Source: Acidobacteriota bacterium
Lineage (GTDB): Bacteria > Acidobacteriota > Vicinamibacteria > Vicinamibacterales > CAVVIG01
Reading direction: 5' to 3'
Assembly (NCBI GenBank): GCA_023265175.1
Contig: JAHFUI010000019.1
Span: 1 to 43,755 of the forward strand
Length of the DNA: 43,755 bases
The translations under genes and the position numbers were made by a program. Each line of letters starts with the position of its first letter. Position 1 is the stretch's first letter. Below the pieces are notes generated by a model. It was not told the DNA's origin. It worked only from the letters and a program-made list of their open reading frames with translations, and ran no database searches. Shown here in pieces: positions 1 to 12,409 of this stretch.

Positions 1-81
1 GTAGACGCCGGCGAGCCGTGCCGCTTCTGCGAGGCTCGCCCGGGCAGGTGCGGCAACAACGAGCACGGCCAGAAGGGCCAC
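1..81 (-). CDS. N-terminus of a secreted protein, cut by window start
   Basis: Read on the minus strand from a GTG at 81, the 27 visible codons give a short hydrophobic stretch (ALLAVLVVAAPARA) followed by SLAEAARLAGVY. This looks like a signal peptide with an A-x-A cleavage site and the start of a mature chain. The rest lies outside the window, so no function can be given. It runs in the same direction as ddl and is separated from it by the repeat array at 82-280, which directly touches the proposed start codon. No ribosome binding site is visible; the heptamer repeat occupies its place. The opposite strand is also open here in two frames, but its product is low complexity. The start is inferred from the signal-peptide pattern alone. 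Confidence 0.5.
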   Translation of the reverse strand, partial: MALLAVLVVAAPARASLAEAARLAGVY

Positions 82-280
82 GGTCGTCAGTCGCCAGTCG
101 TCAGTCGCCAGTCGAAAAGCGGTCGCCAGTCGAAAAGCGGTCGCCAGTCGAAAAGCGGTCGCCAGTCGAACAACAGTCGCCGATCGAACAGCAGTCGCCG
201 ATCGGAAACACCACGGACGCCCATTCGACGGACGACTAACGACTGGCGACTGACGACGGACGACTGGCGACTGACGACTG
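82..280. repeat. Inverted heptamer arrays enclosing an 18-base tandem repeat
   Basis: Positions 82-119 repeat a seven-base word (CAGTCGC/CAGTCGT). Positions 238-280 carry the reverse complement (GACTGGC/GACTGAC), so the two sides can pair as a long stem; the right arm has one extra heptamer. Between them lie about three exact copies of an 18-base unit (GTCGCCAGTCGAAAAGCG, 108-170) and two to three diverged copies. The GACTGAC word also makes up the array at 39632-39820. Confidence 0.9.
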
Positions 281-285
281 ATGGG

Positions 286-306
286 GCTCACAGGCTTGTC
301 CTGAGC
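286..306. repeat. Small palindromic repeat overlapping the ddl stop
   Basis: On the minus strand the sequence reads GCTCAGGACAAGCCTGTGAGC, with arms GCTCA/TGAGC. It contains the ddl stop codon, so the last residues of Ddl (LRTSL) are translated from it. It resembles the palindromes at 27347-27384 and 27031-27070 inside ileS. Confidence 0.5.
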
Positions 307-1415
307 TGCTGCTTCTCCGCGTGCCGTTCCAGCGCGAGCGCGATTAATCGATCGAGCAACGCGGGATAGTCAAGCCCGGTGACGGCCCACATCTTCGCGT
401 ACATGCTGATCGTCGTGAAGCCGGGGATGGTATTGAGCTCGTTGACGTACACGACACCCGTCTCGCCCGCCAGCAGGAAATCGACGCGAGCCATGCCGGC
501 GCAGTCAACCGCCTTGAATGCGTTGATCGCGAGCCTGCGCACCTCGCCGGCTTGTGCTTCGGTGAGCGGCGCCGGGATCAACGTCTTGGAGTCGTCATCG
601 ATGTATTTGGCCTGGTAGTCGTAGAACTCGCGTGACGGCACGATTTCCCCTGGCACCGACGCCTCGGGTTCGTCGTTGCCGAGCACGGCCACTTCGATTT
701 CGCGGGCGTGCGGCACCGCCGCCTCGACCACGATCTTGCGATCGAAGCTGGCGGCGAGCTCGATCGCCGCGCGCAGTTCGGTCGCGTGCTTCGCCTTCGA
801 AATCCCGACGCTCGATCCCAGGTTTGCCGGCTTGACGAACACCGGAAGCCCGAGCCGATTGACCACGGTCGTCACGACCGCGCGTTCGTCGCGTCTCCAG
901 TCGCGTGTGAGCACCACTTCGTAGTCGCAGACCGGCAGGCCGCGCGCCGCGAACACCAGCTTCATCGTCGCCTTGTCCATGCCGACAGCAGACGCGAGGA
1001 CGCCCGCCCCGACGTACGGAACGTTGGCGAGCTCCAACAGTCCCTGCACCGTGCCGTCCTCGCCGTATGGTCCATGTAGCACGGGAAATACGACATCGAG
1101 CGTCAGACCGGACACGACCGAGACGGACGATGAGCGGTCGATGCTGAGGAGTGTCTCGCCACAAGGATGTGCCACCAGATGCGCCTCGCGGGCGACGTCC
1201 GTGGGCGCCGCTTTCGTGGCAATGACGTCAGCGGCCGATACGAGCATCGGCGGCCGCTCGGGCAGCGCCCATCGGCCGTCCTTCTCGATTCGAATCGCCA
1301 CCGCTTCGTAGCGATCAGGATCCAGGTTCTTGAAGACGGCGGCCGCCGAAGCGAGCGACACTTCGTGCTCGCCCGATCGGCCGCCGTAGATGACACCGAT
1401 GCGTAGCTTCTTCAC
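288..1415 (-). CDS. ddl: D-alanine--D-alanine ligase
   Basis: Joins two D-alanines with ATP to make the dipeptide that ends the peptidoglycan stem; cytoplasmic. The 375 residues show the N-terminal GGRSGEHEVS (11-20), HGPYGEDG (114-121), the ATP-grasp lysine/glycine loop KPANLGSSVGIS (195-206), the omega-loop region EFYDYQAKY (263-271) and the Mg-binding NELNTIPGF (325-333). Length and the tyrosine-containing omega loop match the longer DdlA-type enzymes; no lactate-ligase signature was seen. The start is GTG at 1415, preceded by GAGG. It is divergent from tgt, with a 104-base region carrying a nine-base repeat between them. The last residues come from a palindromic repeat. Confidence 0.96.
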   Translation of the reverse strand: MKKLRIGVIYGGRSGEHEVSLASAAAVFKNLDPDRYEAVAIRIEKDGRWALPERPPMLVSAADVIATKAAPTDVAREAHLVAHPCGETLLSIDRSSSVSVVSGLTLDVVFPVLHGPYGEDGTVQGLLELANVPYVGAGVLASAVGMDKATMKLVFAARGLPVCDYEVVLTRDWRRDERAVVTTVVNRLGLPVFVKPANLGSSVGISKAKHATELRAAIELAASFDRKIVVEAAVPHAREIEVAVLGNDEPEASVPGEIVPSREFYDYQAKYIDDDSKTLIPAPLTEAQAGEVRRLAINAFKAVDCAGMARVDFLLAGETGVVYVNELNTIPGFTTISMYAKMWAVTGLDYPALLDRLIALALERHAEKQQLRTSL

Positions 1416-1450
1416 GTCCTCAGGCTTTTTCCAACGTTAATCAAAATGAA

Positions 1451-1477
1451 CCTTCGTGTCCTTTGTGTCCGTTGTGG
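1451..1477. repeat. Nine-base tandem repeat in the ddl/tgt divergent region
   Basis: Three units, CCTTCGTGT, CCTTTGTGT and CCGTTGTGG, follow each other in register between the divergent ddl and tgt starts. In reverse complement one frame reads HKGHEG-like peptides, a pattern I recall from many spurious database ORFs, so this may belong to a widespread intergenic repeat. Confidence 0.75.
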
Positions 1478-1504
1478 TGAATCAGCGCCCAACCCAGATT
1501 GTAA

Positions 1505-3036
<1,532 letters not shown>

Positions 3037-3069
3037 CACGAGGCCGAGCTCGTACAGCCCGGAGAGCAC

Positions 3070-4665
3070 ATGCCGAATCTTCGCTGGAAATTGATCTCCA
3101 TCATCTCGGTCCTCGTGATCTTCGCGAGCGTCGGCGTCTACCCGATCGTGGCCTCACGATACGGGATCCACTCGCCGTCGTGGCTGATGGAGAAGCAACT
3201 GAGGCTGGGTCTTGATCTCAAGGGCGGCGTTCATCTCGTGCTGCGCGTGAAGACCAACGAGGCGCTGCAGTTGCAGACCGACCAGGACATGGAGCGGCTG
3301 CGTGAATCGCTGTCGAAGCTCGGGATCAACCCCACGCTCACGTCTCCGGATCCGACGCATTTTCGCGTGGAAGGCGTTCCGCCGGCGCAGGACGCGGCGT
3401 TTCGGCGGGCGGCCGATGACGTGAAGACGGACTTCGATCGCAGCTCCGGCACCGCCGGGGCCTACACGTTCGCCATGAAGCAGAGCCGCCAGGTCGACCT
3501 CCGCGAGGAAGCGGTGGTGCAGGGCCGGCAGACGATTGAGCGGCGCGTCAACGAGCTCGGCGTCACCGAGCCGAGCATCGCGCAGCAGGGGCAGAACAGC
3601 GATCAGATTCTCGTGCAGCTGCCCGGCATCACAGACGTGGATCGGGCGAAGGAGATCATCCGCGCGACCGGTCTCCTCGAACTGAAGATCGTCGAGCAGG
3701 GGCCGGCGGCCACGCGCGAGGCGCTGCTGGTGAACGGTCAGGTCCAGGGGGGGATGGATATCGTGCCCGGCGTCGCGTCGGCGGGCGATCCCGCCGCCGG
3801 AACGGTGTACTACCTGGTACGCAAGGCCGCCGCGGTTTCCGGCAAGGACCTGCGCAACGCGCGGCCCACCATCGACGAGAACAATCAGCCGGCGGTCAGC
3901 TTCACGCTGAGCAACGACGGCGCGAAGCGGTTCGGGACGGTGACGAGCGAAAACATCGGGCGCCAGCTCGCCATCATTCTCGACGGGCACGTGCAGTCGG
4001 CGCCCCGGATCGAGACACGGATCGGCGCCGACGGCCGGATCACCGGCAGCTTCACCCAGGAAGAAGTGCAGAACCTGTCGCTCATCCTGCGGTCGGGCGC
4101 GCTGCCCGCGTCGATGGACTACCTCGAGGAGCAGACGATCGGCCCGAGCCTCGGCGCCGATTCGATTCGCTCCGGCTTGATCGCGTCGACCGTCGGACTC
4201 GTCCTCGTCATCGCGTTCATGCTCGTCTACTACAGACTGTCCGGCGTGAACGCCGTGATTGCGCTCATCTTCAACCTCGTCATCCTGCTCGGGCTGATGG
4301 CGTACATCGGCGCAGTCATGACGCTGCCCGGCATCGCCGGCTTCGTGCTCACCATGGGCATCGGCGTCGACTCGAACGTCCTGATTTTCGAGCGCATCAA
4401 GGAGGAGCTCGAGGCGCAGCGTGGCGTCCGGGCTTCCATCAACGCGGGGTTCGCCCGCGTGATCTGGACGCTGTTCGACACGCACGTCGCGGCGCTCATC
4501 TCGTGCGCGTTTCTGTTTCAGTTCGGGACCGGCGCCATCCGCGGTTTTGCCGTGACGCTCTTCGTCGGTCTGATCTCGAATCTTTTCACGTCGATTTTCG
4601 TATCGAAGACACTGTTTGAGCTGGCTCTGGCGCGCCGGCATCAAGTCGCCGCACTCTCAATCTAG
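3070..4665 (+). CDS. secD: Protein translocase subunit SecD
   Basis: Membrane part of the SecDF motor, which uses the ion gradient to pull exported proteins into the periplasm. The 531 residues begin with a transmembrane helix (about 7-27), then the LGLDLKGGVHLVL motif (about 46-58) and a large periplasmic P1 domain. Near the C-terminus come five more membrane helices, including the conserved GIAGFVLTMGIGVDSNVLIFERIKEE (about 420-445). An AGAG-type ribosome site precedes ATG 3070. secF starts two bases after the stop, so the two are almost certainly co-transcribed and coupled. Length is normal for a separate, unfused SecD. Confidence 0.97.
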   Translation: MPNLRWKLISIISVLVIFASVGVYPIVASRYGIHSPSWLMEKQLRLGLDLKGGVHLVLRVKTNEALQLQTDQDMERLRESLSKLGINPTLTSPDPTHFRVEGVPPAQDAAFRRAADDVKTDFDRSSGTAGAYTFAMKQSRQVDLREEAVVQGRQTIERRVNELGVTEPSIAQQGQNSDQILVQLPGITDVDRAKEIIRATGLLELKIVEQGPAATREALLVNGQVQGGMDIVPGVASAGDPAAGTVYYLVRKAAAVSGKDLRNARPTIDENNQPAVSFTLSNDGAKRFGTVTSENIGRQLAIILDGHVQSAPRIETRIGADGRITGSFTQEEVQNLSLILRSGALPASMDYLEEQTIGPSLGADSIRSGLIASTVGLVLVIAFMLVYYRLSGVNAVIALIFNLVILLGLMAYIGAVMTLPGIAGFVLTMGIGVDSNVLIFERIKEELEAQRGVRASINAGFARVIWTLFDTHVAALISCAFLFQFGTGAIRGFAVTLFVGLISNLFTSIFVSKTLFELALARRHQVAALSI

Positions 4666-4667
4666 TC

Positions 4668-5672
4668 ATGCAACTCTTCACACACACGCACTTCGATTTT
4701 CTCCGCTGGCGCTGGCACGCCGTCGCGCTCTCCTGGGTCGTCATCATCGCGGGGATCGTGACGATTTGGACGAAGGGCATCCCCAAAGGCGTCGAGTTCG
4801 CGGGCGGCACCGTGCTCATCGAGCAATTCGATCAGGCGGTCTCCGTGGATCAAGTACGGATGGTGCTCGATCGCAACTACCCGGGCGGCGGGCAAAACGC
4901 GCTCGTGCAGTCGTATGGAAACGACCCGCGGCTGCACCTCGTGATGATTCGCGTCCCGGAAGTGGGCGCTGAATCGGGCGCGTCGCTCAGCACCACCGCG
5001 CAGCAGGTCGAGGACGCGCTGAAGAAGGGCAACCTCGGCGTTCCCCATCGCCAGGGGGCGTCGATCGTCAGCGCGACGGTCGGGCGCGAGCTCGAAGGCA
5101 AGGGGCTGTGGGCGACCGCGCTGTCCCTCATCGGCATCCTGGCCTATCTCGCGTTCCGTTTTCAATTCAGCTTCGGCGTCGGCGCGGTCGTCGCGACGAT
5201 CCACGATCTGCTCATCACCTTCGCCTTCCTCGCGTTCTTCCGGTACGACCTGACGTTGAACGTCATCGCCGCGATCCTGACGATGACCGGCTATTCGACC
5301 AACGACACGATCGTCATCTTCGACCGGATCCGCGAGAACCTGCGCTCGATGCGCCGCGACTCGATGCGGGACGTGATCAATATCTCGGTGAACCAGACGC
5401 TGAACCGGACGATCATCACCTCGGGCACCGCCCTGCTGACCGCGCTCGCGCTGTTCTTCTTCGGCGGCGAGGTGCTGCACGGCTTCGCGTTCACGATGGT
5501 GGTCGGCATCATCACCGGGACGTACTCGAGCGTGTTCATCGCCGCGGCGATCGTGAGCTTGTGGCGCGGCACCGGACCGACGCGCGCGGCCGCCCACGCG
5601 CCGGCACCCGCCACGGCGCCGGCGCAGCCTGCCCGCCGCTCGAAGCCGCAGCGCAAGGCCAGAGCCTCGTAA
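4668..5672 (+). CDS. secF: Protein translocase subunit SecF
   Basis: Partner of SecD in the SecDF export motor. It has 334 residues: an N-terminal helix (about 16-36), the KGVEFAGGT motif (about 42-50), a short periplasmic domain, then five helices. The conserved GYSTNDTIVIFDRIRENLRS segment (about 205-224) holds the aspartates associated with ion movement. The C-terminus is an alanine/proline and basic tail (about 305-334) unlikely to be membrane embedded. The gene lies two bases after secD and five before uppP. Confidence 0.97.
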   Translation: MQLFTHTHFDFLRWRWHAVALSWVVIIAGIVTIWTKGIPKGVEFAGGTVLIEQFDQAVSVDQVRMVLDRNYPGGGQNALVQSYGNDPRLHLVMIRVPEVGAESGASLSTTAQQVEDALKKGNLGVPHRQGASIVSATVGRELEGKGLWATALSLIGILAYLAFRFQFSFGVGAVVATIHDLLITFAFLAFFRYDLTLNVIAAILTMTGYSTNDTIVIFDRIRENLRSMRRDSMRDVINISVNQTLNRTIITSGTALLTALALFFFGGEVLHGFAFTMVVGIITGTYSSVFIAAAIVSLWRGTGPTRAAAHAPAPATAPAQPARRSKPQRKARAS

Positions 5673-5676
5673 GGGT

Positions 5677-6492
5677 TTGCCGGATCTCGCTCTCGCTAAC
5701 CTCACCAAGGCGGCCCTGCTCGGCATCGTCCAGGGCGTGGCGGAGTTTCTGCCGGTCTCATCGACCGCGCACCTGCTGGTCGGCGCGCGTCTGATCGGCT
5801 ACGACGACCCGGGCGGGGTCTTCACGGTGATGATTCAGCTCGGCTCGATCTTCGCCATCATGTGGCTGTATCGCGAAAAGATCCTCAACGTGCTGGCGGG
5901 CTTCTCGTCGGATCCCGAGGCGCGCCACTTCGCGCTGATGATCGTCGTGGCCACCGTCCCCGCGCTCCTCGCCGGCGCGTTGCTGTCCGGTTTCGTCAAG
6001 CGCGTGCTCTACGCCAGCTTCAGCGTCATCGGCGCGGCATTCGTCGCCGGCGGGATCATCATCCTGATCGTCGAGCGCTACCGGCCGGCGCCGGCAATTC
6101 TCGACGCGGATCGCACACCAATCGGTCGCGCGCTGGCGATCGGCGCCGCGCAGATGTTGGCGCTCATCCCGGGTGTCTCCCGATCCGGCGCCACCATCGT
6201 CGGGGGCATGGCGGCCGGACTCGATCGGCCGGCCGCGGCGGAGTTTTCGTTCTTTCTCGCCATGCCGACGATGGCCGCGGCGTTCGGGCACGATCTGCTC
6301 GAGGTGCGACATCATCTGGGACGCGAGCGCGGACTGGAGATCGCCGTCGGTTTCGTCATGGCCTTCATCGCGTCGGCCCTCGTCGTCCGTCCCTTCTTGA
6401 GCGTCGTCAGACGATCTGGATTCGCGCCGTTTGCGTGGTATCGCATCGTCATCGGCGTCGCGCTGCTCGCGTGGGTGTTCGCCGGGGTGTGA
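5677..6492 (+). CDS. uppP: Undecaprenyl-diphosphatase UppP (BacA family)
   Basis: Dephosphorylates undecaprenyl diphosphate to recycle the lipid carrier for cell wall synthesis, and can give some bacitracin tolerance. The 271 residues form a multi-span membrane protein with both signature regions: GIVQGVAEFLPVSSTAH (about 16-32) and LIPGVSRSGATIVGG (about 164-178). The start is a TTG a few bases after the secF stop; no ATG lies upstream in frame. Tight spacing to secF and to the DUF502 gene points to one transcript. Confidence 0.95.
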   Translation: MPDLALANLTKAALLGIVQGVAEFLPVSSTAHLLVGARLIGYDDPGGVFTVMIQLGSIFAIMWLYREKILNVLAGFSSDPEARHFALMIVVATVPALLAGALLSGFVKRVLYASFSVIGAAFVAGGIIILIVERYRPAPAILDADRTPIGRALAIGAAQMLALIPGVSRSGATIVGGMAAGLDRPAAAEFSFFLAMPTMAAAFGHDLLEVRHHLGRERGLEIAVGFVMAFIASALVVRPFLSVVRRSGFAPFAWYRIVIGVALLAWVFAGV

Positions 6493-6495
6493 GAG

Positions 6496-7125
6496 ATGCA
6501 CTGGTTGCGGCGCAGCTTCATCGCCGGCTTCTTCGTCACCGTTCCGCTGTTCATCAGCGTGGCCGCGTTCATCTGGATCTTCAACGTGGTCGACGGCCTG
6601 ACGACTCCTCTCTACGATCGGCTGCTCGGCCGCCGCATTCCCGGCCTGGGGACGTTCTCGACGGCCGTCGCGATCGTGCTCGTCGGCGCGCTGGCGACCA
6701 ACGTCATAGGCAAACGGCTGCTGCAGCGCGCGGAGGGCTATCTGCTGCGCGTGCCCGTGTTCCGCACGATCTACGCGCCGGTCAAGCAGCTCGTCGTCGC
6801 CTTTTCGCCCGACAACGAGTACGGCTTCAAGCGGGTGGCTCTGATTGAGGACGGCAGGGGCGGCTTCGCGTTGGGATTCCTGACCCGCGAGTTCACGGTC
6901 GATCGCGGCCGGGGACCGGAGTCGTTCATGGCGGTCTACGTGCCGACCAACCATCTGTATCTGGGCGATATCGTCATCTGCGAGCGCGAGCGCGCGACGT
7001 TTCCGGACATTTCGGTCGAAGAGGGGATTCGCATTTTCCTGACCGGCGGCATGGCGCTGCCTGCGCGGGTGCGCGGCGGCGGGCAAAGCGATTCCGCCGA
7101 TGGCGGTGGGGACTTGCGAGTATAA
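6496..7125 (+). CDS. DUF502 family membrane protein
   Basis: A 209-residue protein of the DUF502 family, of unknown biochemical role. Two hydrophobic helices (about 8-28 and 52-70) are followed by a soluble domain with the recurring VPVFRTIYAPVKQLV segment and the VPTNHLYLGDIVIC region. The C-terminal tail (about 188-209) is glycine rich. It begins three bases after uppP, so it is the last gene of the tgt-sec-uppP run. Family members are widespread in proteobacteria, acidobacteria and plants; a link to envelope function is only suggested by the context. Confidence 0.85.
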   Translation: MHWLRRSFIAGFFVTVPLFISVAAFIWIFNVVDGLTTPLYDRLLGRRIPGLGTFSTAVAIVLVGALATNVIGKRLLQRAEGYLLRVPVFRTIYAPVKQLVVAFSPDNEYGFKRVALIEDGRGGFALGFLTREFTVDRGRGPESFMAVYVPTNHLYLGDIVICERERATFPDISVEEGIRIFLTGGMALPARVRGGGQSDSADGGGDLRV

Positions 7126-7126
7126 T
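7121..7126 (+). promoter_or_regulatory. Candidate -10 box upstream of the pyrophosphatase gene
   Basis: A perfect TATAAT overlaps the DUF502 stop codon, 139 bases before the hppA ATG. No convincing -35 box lies 16-18 bases upstream. If used, it would give a leader of about 130 bases; nothing recognisable was seen in that leader. Confidence 0.4.
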
Positions 7127-7264
7127 CAGAATTTTGTGTTTTCAACGTCGTTCCGGCTTCCCACCTTCGCGCCGCCGCGAAGCGACTTGCGCTTTGGCGG
7201 TCCGCTGAAACTCGTGGTTGCTGGCAAGTGACGGCGGTCGTCCGGACCGTCTGCGAGAGGTGAG

Positions 7265-9823
<2,559 letters not shown>

Positions 9824-9876
9824 TTCGTAGGCCATTTGGCGGGTTCTGGTGTCTAACAGAGGGACAGAAACGCTCA

Positions 9877-9906
9877 TTGACACTCAATTTTTAGTCTGAC
9901 TATAAT
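9877..9906 (+). promoter_or_regulatory. Near-consensus sigma-70 promoter of the tonB operon
   Basis: A perfect TTGACA (9877-9882) and a perfect TATAAT (9901-9906) are separated by 18 bases. The predicted transcript would start near 9913, leaving a 40-base leader with a strong AGGAGG before the GTG at 9953. No iron-box-like palindrome was recognised around it. Confidence 0.85.
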
Positions 9907-9952
9907 CGGCGCTCTTTACCCGTGGGACCAGGTGCCGTGAGGAGGAATTCCC

Positions 9953-10681
9953 GTGCCGCGTGACATGTTCGGCGATATCGTCGAGCCGTCGATCAAGGTG
10001 GGCAGTAAGAAGTGGTATACGGTCCCGCTGTCGATCCTCGTGCACACCATAATCATCGCGTTGCTGATCATCATCCCGTTGATGGCCTTCGACGCGCTCC
10101 CGACCCCGCCGACGATGATGGCGTTCGCTGCGGCGCCGCCACCCCCGCCGCCCCCGCCGCCGCCACCTCCTCCTCCGGCCCAAGCCACCGCGCCCAAACC
10201 GGTCGAGACGGTGAATCCAACTGCGGCGCCTGTGGAAGCGCCGCGCGAGATCAAACCGGAAACCGGCGTGGAATCGCAGGTGAAGGGCGCGGTCGGTGGC
10301 GTTGAAGGCGGCGTCGTCGGTGGCAGCGTCGGCGGCGTCATCGGTGGCCTTGTCGAGGCACCGCCGCCCCCGCCCCCGCCTCCACCGGTTGCGGCGCCCG
10401 TCCGGGTTGGCGGCGCCATCAAGAACCCCAACAAGATCAAGGACGTCAAACCGATTTACCCGCCCATCGCGCAGTCAGCGCGCGTCCAGGGCATCGTCAT
10501 CATCGAGGCGACAATCGGGACCGACGGAAGGGTCCAGGATGCCAAGGTACTGCGCTCGATTGCGTTGCTCGACCAAGCCGCGCTCGACGCCGTGAAGCAG
10601 TGGGTCTTCACGCCGACAACACTCAACGGCCAGCCCGTCCCGGTCATCATGACCGTCACGGTCAACTTCACACTGCAGTAG
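9953..10681 (+). CDS. tonB: TonB energy transducer
   Basis: Links the proton motive force, through ExbB-ExbD, to outer-membrane receptors. The 242 residues show a cytoplasmic N-terminus, one membrane anchor (about 24-46), a long proline tract (about 57-75), a glycine/valine linker (about 110-133), a second proline tract (about 136-145) and a TonB C-terminal domain (about 160-242) with the typical IYPPIAQSARVQGIVIIEATI and LDAVKQWVFTPTTLNGQPV segments. The start is GTG behind AGGAGG. exbB and two exbD genes follow. Confidence 0.93.
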   Translation: MPRDMFGDIVEPSIKVGSKKWYTVPLSILVHTIIIALLIIIPLMAFDALPTPPTMMAFAAAPPPPPPPPPPPPPPAQATAPKPVETVNPTAAPVEAPREIKPETGVESQVKGAVGGVEGGVVGGSVGGVIGGLVEAPPPPPPPPPVAAPVRVGGAIKNPNKIKDVKPIYPPIAQSARVQGIVIIEATIGTDGRVQDAKVLRSIALLDQAALDAVKQWVFTPTTLNGQPVPVIMTVTVNFTLQ

Positions 10682-10774
10682 GAATGCAATGGTGCGGTCC
10701 GCGGACCGTGCCCGACTCGTGACTCGTGGGGTCAGGCTCCAGCCGGACCAACGCAATTCGATGGAGGATGCACC

Positions 10775-11449
10775 GTGGATTTAATGGCAATGTGGGCGCA
10801 GATGGGATACGTGGCCAAGGCAGTGGCTTTCGTGCTCTTTATCATGTCGATGTGGTCGTTCGGCGTGGCGATCGAGCGCATCTTCACTTTTACGCAAGCG
10901 CGAAACCAGTCGAAGATGTACGCGCCCCAGGTGGCCAAGCACTTGAAAGACGGACGGCTCAAGGACGCGATCGCGATTTCCCAGTCGAAGAACTATCGCT
11001 ACAGCCATCTCGCGAAGGTCGTGCTCGCGGGGCTGCAGGAATATCAGTTCCAGCAGGAAAGCGGCGGCGGCCTGAGCCGCGAGGACCTCATGGACACGGT
11101 GCGCCGTTCGATTCAGCGCGCCTCGGCGTTGACCGCCTCGGACCTCAAGAAGGGCGTGTCGGCGCTCGCGACGATCGGCTCGACGGCTCCCTTCGTCGGG
11201 CTGCTTGGCACGGTGGTCGGCGTCATCACGGCGTTCCAGGGCATCGCGGCCAGCGGATCGGGTGGTATCGCGGGAGTCTCCCAGGGGATCTCTGAAGCGC
11301 TCGTCGAGACGGCGCTCGGACTCGTCGTCGCAATCCCGGCCGTCTGGTTTTACAACTACTTGACCGGCCGCATCGAGTACTTCAACGTGGAGATGGACAA
11401 CTCTTCGTCAGAGCTCGTCGACTACTTCATCAAGAAGACAGCGGCGTAA
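10775..11449 (+). CDS. exbB: MotA/TolQ/ExbB proton channel protein
   Basis: Integral membrane channel subunit that works with ExbD to energise TonB. It has 224 residues with one N-terminal helix (about 10-31) and two more (about 137-160 and 178-200). The conserved segment LATIGSTAPFVGLLGTVVGVI (about 129-149) is the ExbB/TolQ hallmark. The start is GTG behind GGAGG. The 93-base gap from tonB holds a GGTCCGCGGACC palindrome at 10696-10707. The neighbourhood favours ExbB over TolQ because tonB is present and tolA, tolB and pal are not. Confidence 0.93.
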   Translation: MDLMAMWAQMGYVAKAVAFVLFIMSMWSFGVAIERIFTFTQARNQSKMYAPQVAKHLKDGRLKDAIAISQSKNYRYSHLAKVVLAGLQEYQFQQESGGGLSREDLMDTVRRSIQRASALTASDLKKGVSALATIGSTAPFVGLLGTVVGVITAFQGIAASGSGGIAGVSQGISEALVETALGLVVAIPAVWFYNYLTGRIEYFNVEMDNSSSELVDYFIKKTAA

Positions 11450-11492
11450 ACAGACATTCCAACCCGACCTTGAGCGCGAGGAGATCGACATT

Positions 11493-11933
11493 ATGTCTAT
11501 GGATCTTGGCGGCGGGAAGGGCGGAGTCAAATCCGATATCAATGTGACCCCGCTCGTCGACGTCATGCTGGTGCTGCTGATCATCATGATGCTCGTCGCG
11601 CCGCTGCTGCAGCAGGGCGTCCAAATCAGGCTGCCGGCGGCGGAGAACGGCGGCGACCACCCGGAGACCAGTAACCAGACGGTCGTCACGATCGGGGCCA
11701 ACAAGGACCTCTATCTGGACGCCAAACCGATTCGGGAAGGCGAGATGGTCACCAAAGTCACCGAGAAGCTCGAAAACCAGAAGGAGAAGATCGTTCTGAT
11801 CAAAGCCGACGAGGAAGTCGAGTACAGCGCGGTGATGTCGGCAATGGATCAGTTGCGGCAGGCGGGCATCGAGGACATCGGGCTCATTACGGTCAAGAGA
11901 ACGTCTTCTGGCGCGGCGAAGGGAGGGCAGTAA
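11493..11933 (+). CDS. exbD: ExbD/TolR biopolymer transport protein, first copy
   Basis: A 146-residue single-span protein: short cytoplasmic start with a glycine-rich stretch, the helix DVMLVLLIIMMLVAPLL (about 23-40) carrying the critical aspartate in NVTPLVDVMLVLL, and a periplasmic ExbD domain. GAGGAG precedes the start. Its stop (TAATG) overlaps the ATG of the second exbD by one base. Two adjacent exbD genes behind one exbB are frequent in TonB systems and suggest that the copies are not simple duplicates in function. Confidence 0.92.
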   Translation: MSMDLGGGKGGVKSDINVTPLVDVMLVLLIIMMLVAPLLQQGVQIRLPAAENGGDHPETSNQTVVTIGANKDLYLDAKPIREGEMVTKVTEKLENQKEKIVLIKADEEVEYSAVMSAMDQLRQAGIEDIGLITVKRTSSGAAKGGQ

Positions 11934-12397
11934 TGGCCCATGCACACCACCACCTCGGCGCCGAAAAGGTCGTCACGGCCGAGGTCCCCCAAGCCAGCAG
12001 TGACATGAACGTGACCCCGCTCATCGACGTCCTCCTCGTGCTGCTCGTCATCTTCATGTCGACCTTGAATCTCACCCAGAAAGGTCTCGACATCAACCTG
12101 CCGGTCGAGACCAAGAAGGCGACCGACCAGGCCGTGGATGTGAGCCAGATCATGCTGGAATACTCGGCGGACAAACACATCTCGATCAACCATGCCGACG
12201 TGACGCTCCCGCAGCTCGAAGAACGACTTCGAGCCATCTACGAGGCGCGCAAGGACAAGACGATGTTCATCAGTGGCGCCGGGACGCTGCGTTACCGGGA
12301 GATCGTGGAGGTCATCGACGCGGCCAAGGGCGCTGGCGTCGAGAAAGTCGGGATCGTCACCGAAGGCATGCGCAAGGCCGGCGGCGCGGGCAATTAA
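11933..12397 (+). CDS. exbD: ExbD/TolR biopolymer transport protein, second copy
   Basis: A 154-residue protein with the same plan as the first copy: DMNVTPLIDVLLVLLVIFMS (about 23-42) with the membrane aspartate, then a periplasmic domain containing an ISGAGTLRYREIVEVIDAAKGAG segment. The N-terminus carries a histidine cluster (AHAHHHLG). Similarity to the first copy is clear but low outside the helix, so the duplication is old or the two were acquired separately. It ends the tonB operon. Confidence 0.92.
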   Translation: MAHAHHHLGAEKVVTAEVPQASSDMNVTPLIDVLLVLLVIFMSTLNLTQKGLDINLPVETKKATDQAVDVSQIMLEYSADKHISINHADVTLPQLEERLRAIYEARKDKTMFISGAGTLRYREIVEVIDAAKGAGVEKVGIVTEGMRKAGGAGN

Positions 12398-12409
12398 GCC
12401 GGGATTTCA

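Noticed and set aside
18-239. Plus-strand low-complexity protein (SPVEKR repeats)
   Set aside because: Its repeats are a by-product of the nucleotide array, it has no ribosome site, and a signal-peptide-like frame on the minus strand is more convincing.
82-280. CRISPR array
   Set aside because: Repeats are 7 and 18 bases, contiguous and without unique spacers; no cas gene is nearby. The same holds for 39632-39820.
3154-4644. Long open frame on the strand opposite secD
   Set aside because: Arg/Asp/His-rich product with no motif, opposite a clear secD. Typical shadow of GC-rich coding DNA; the same applies to minus-strand frames at 8219-9580, 15990-18251 and 21802-23652.
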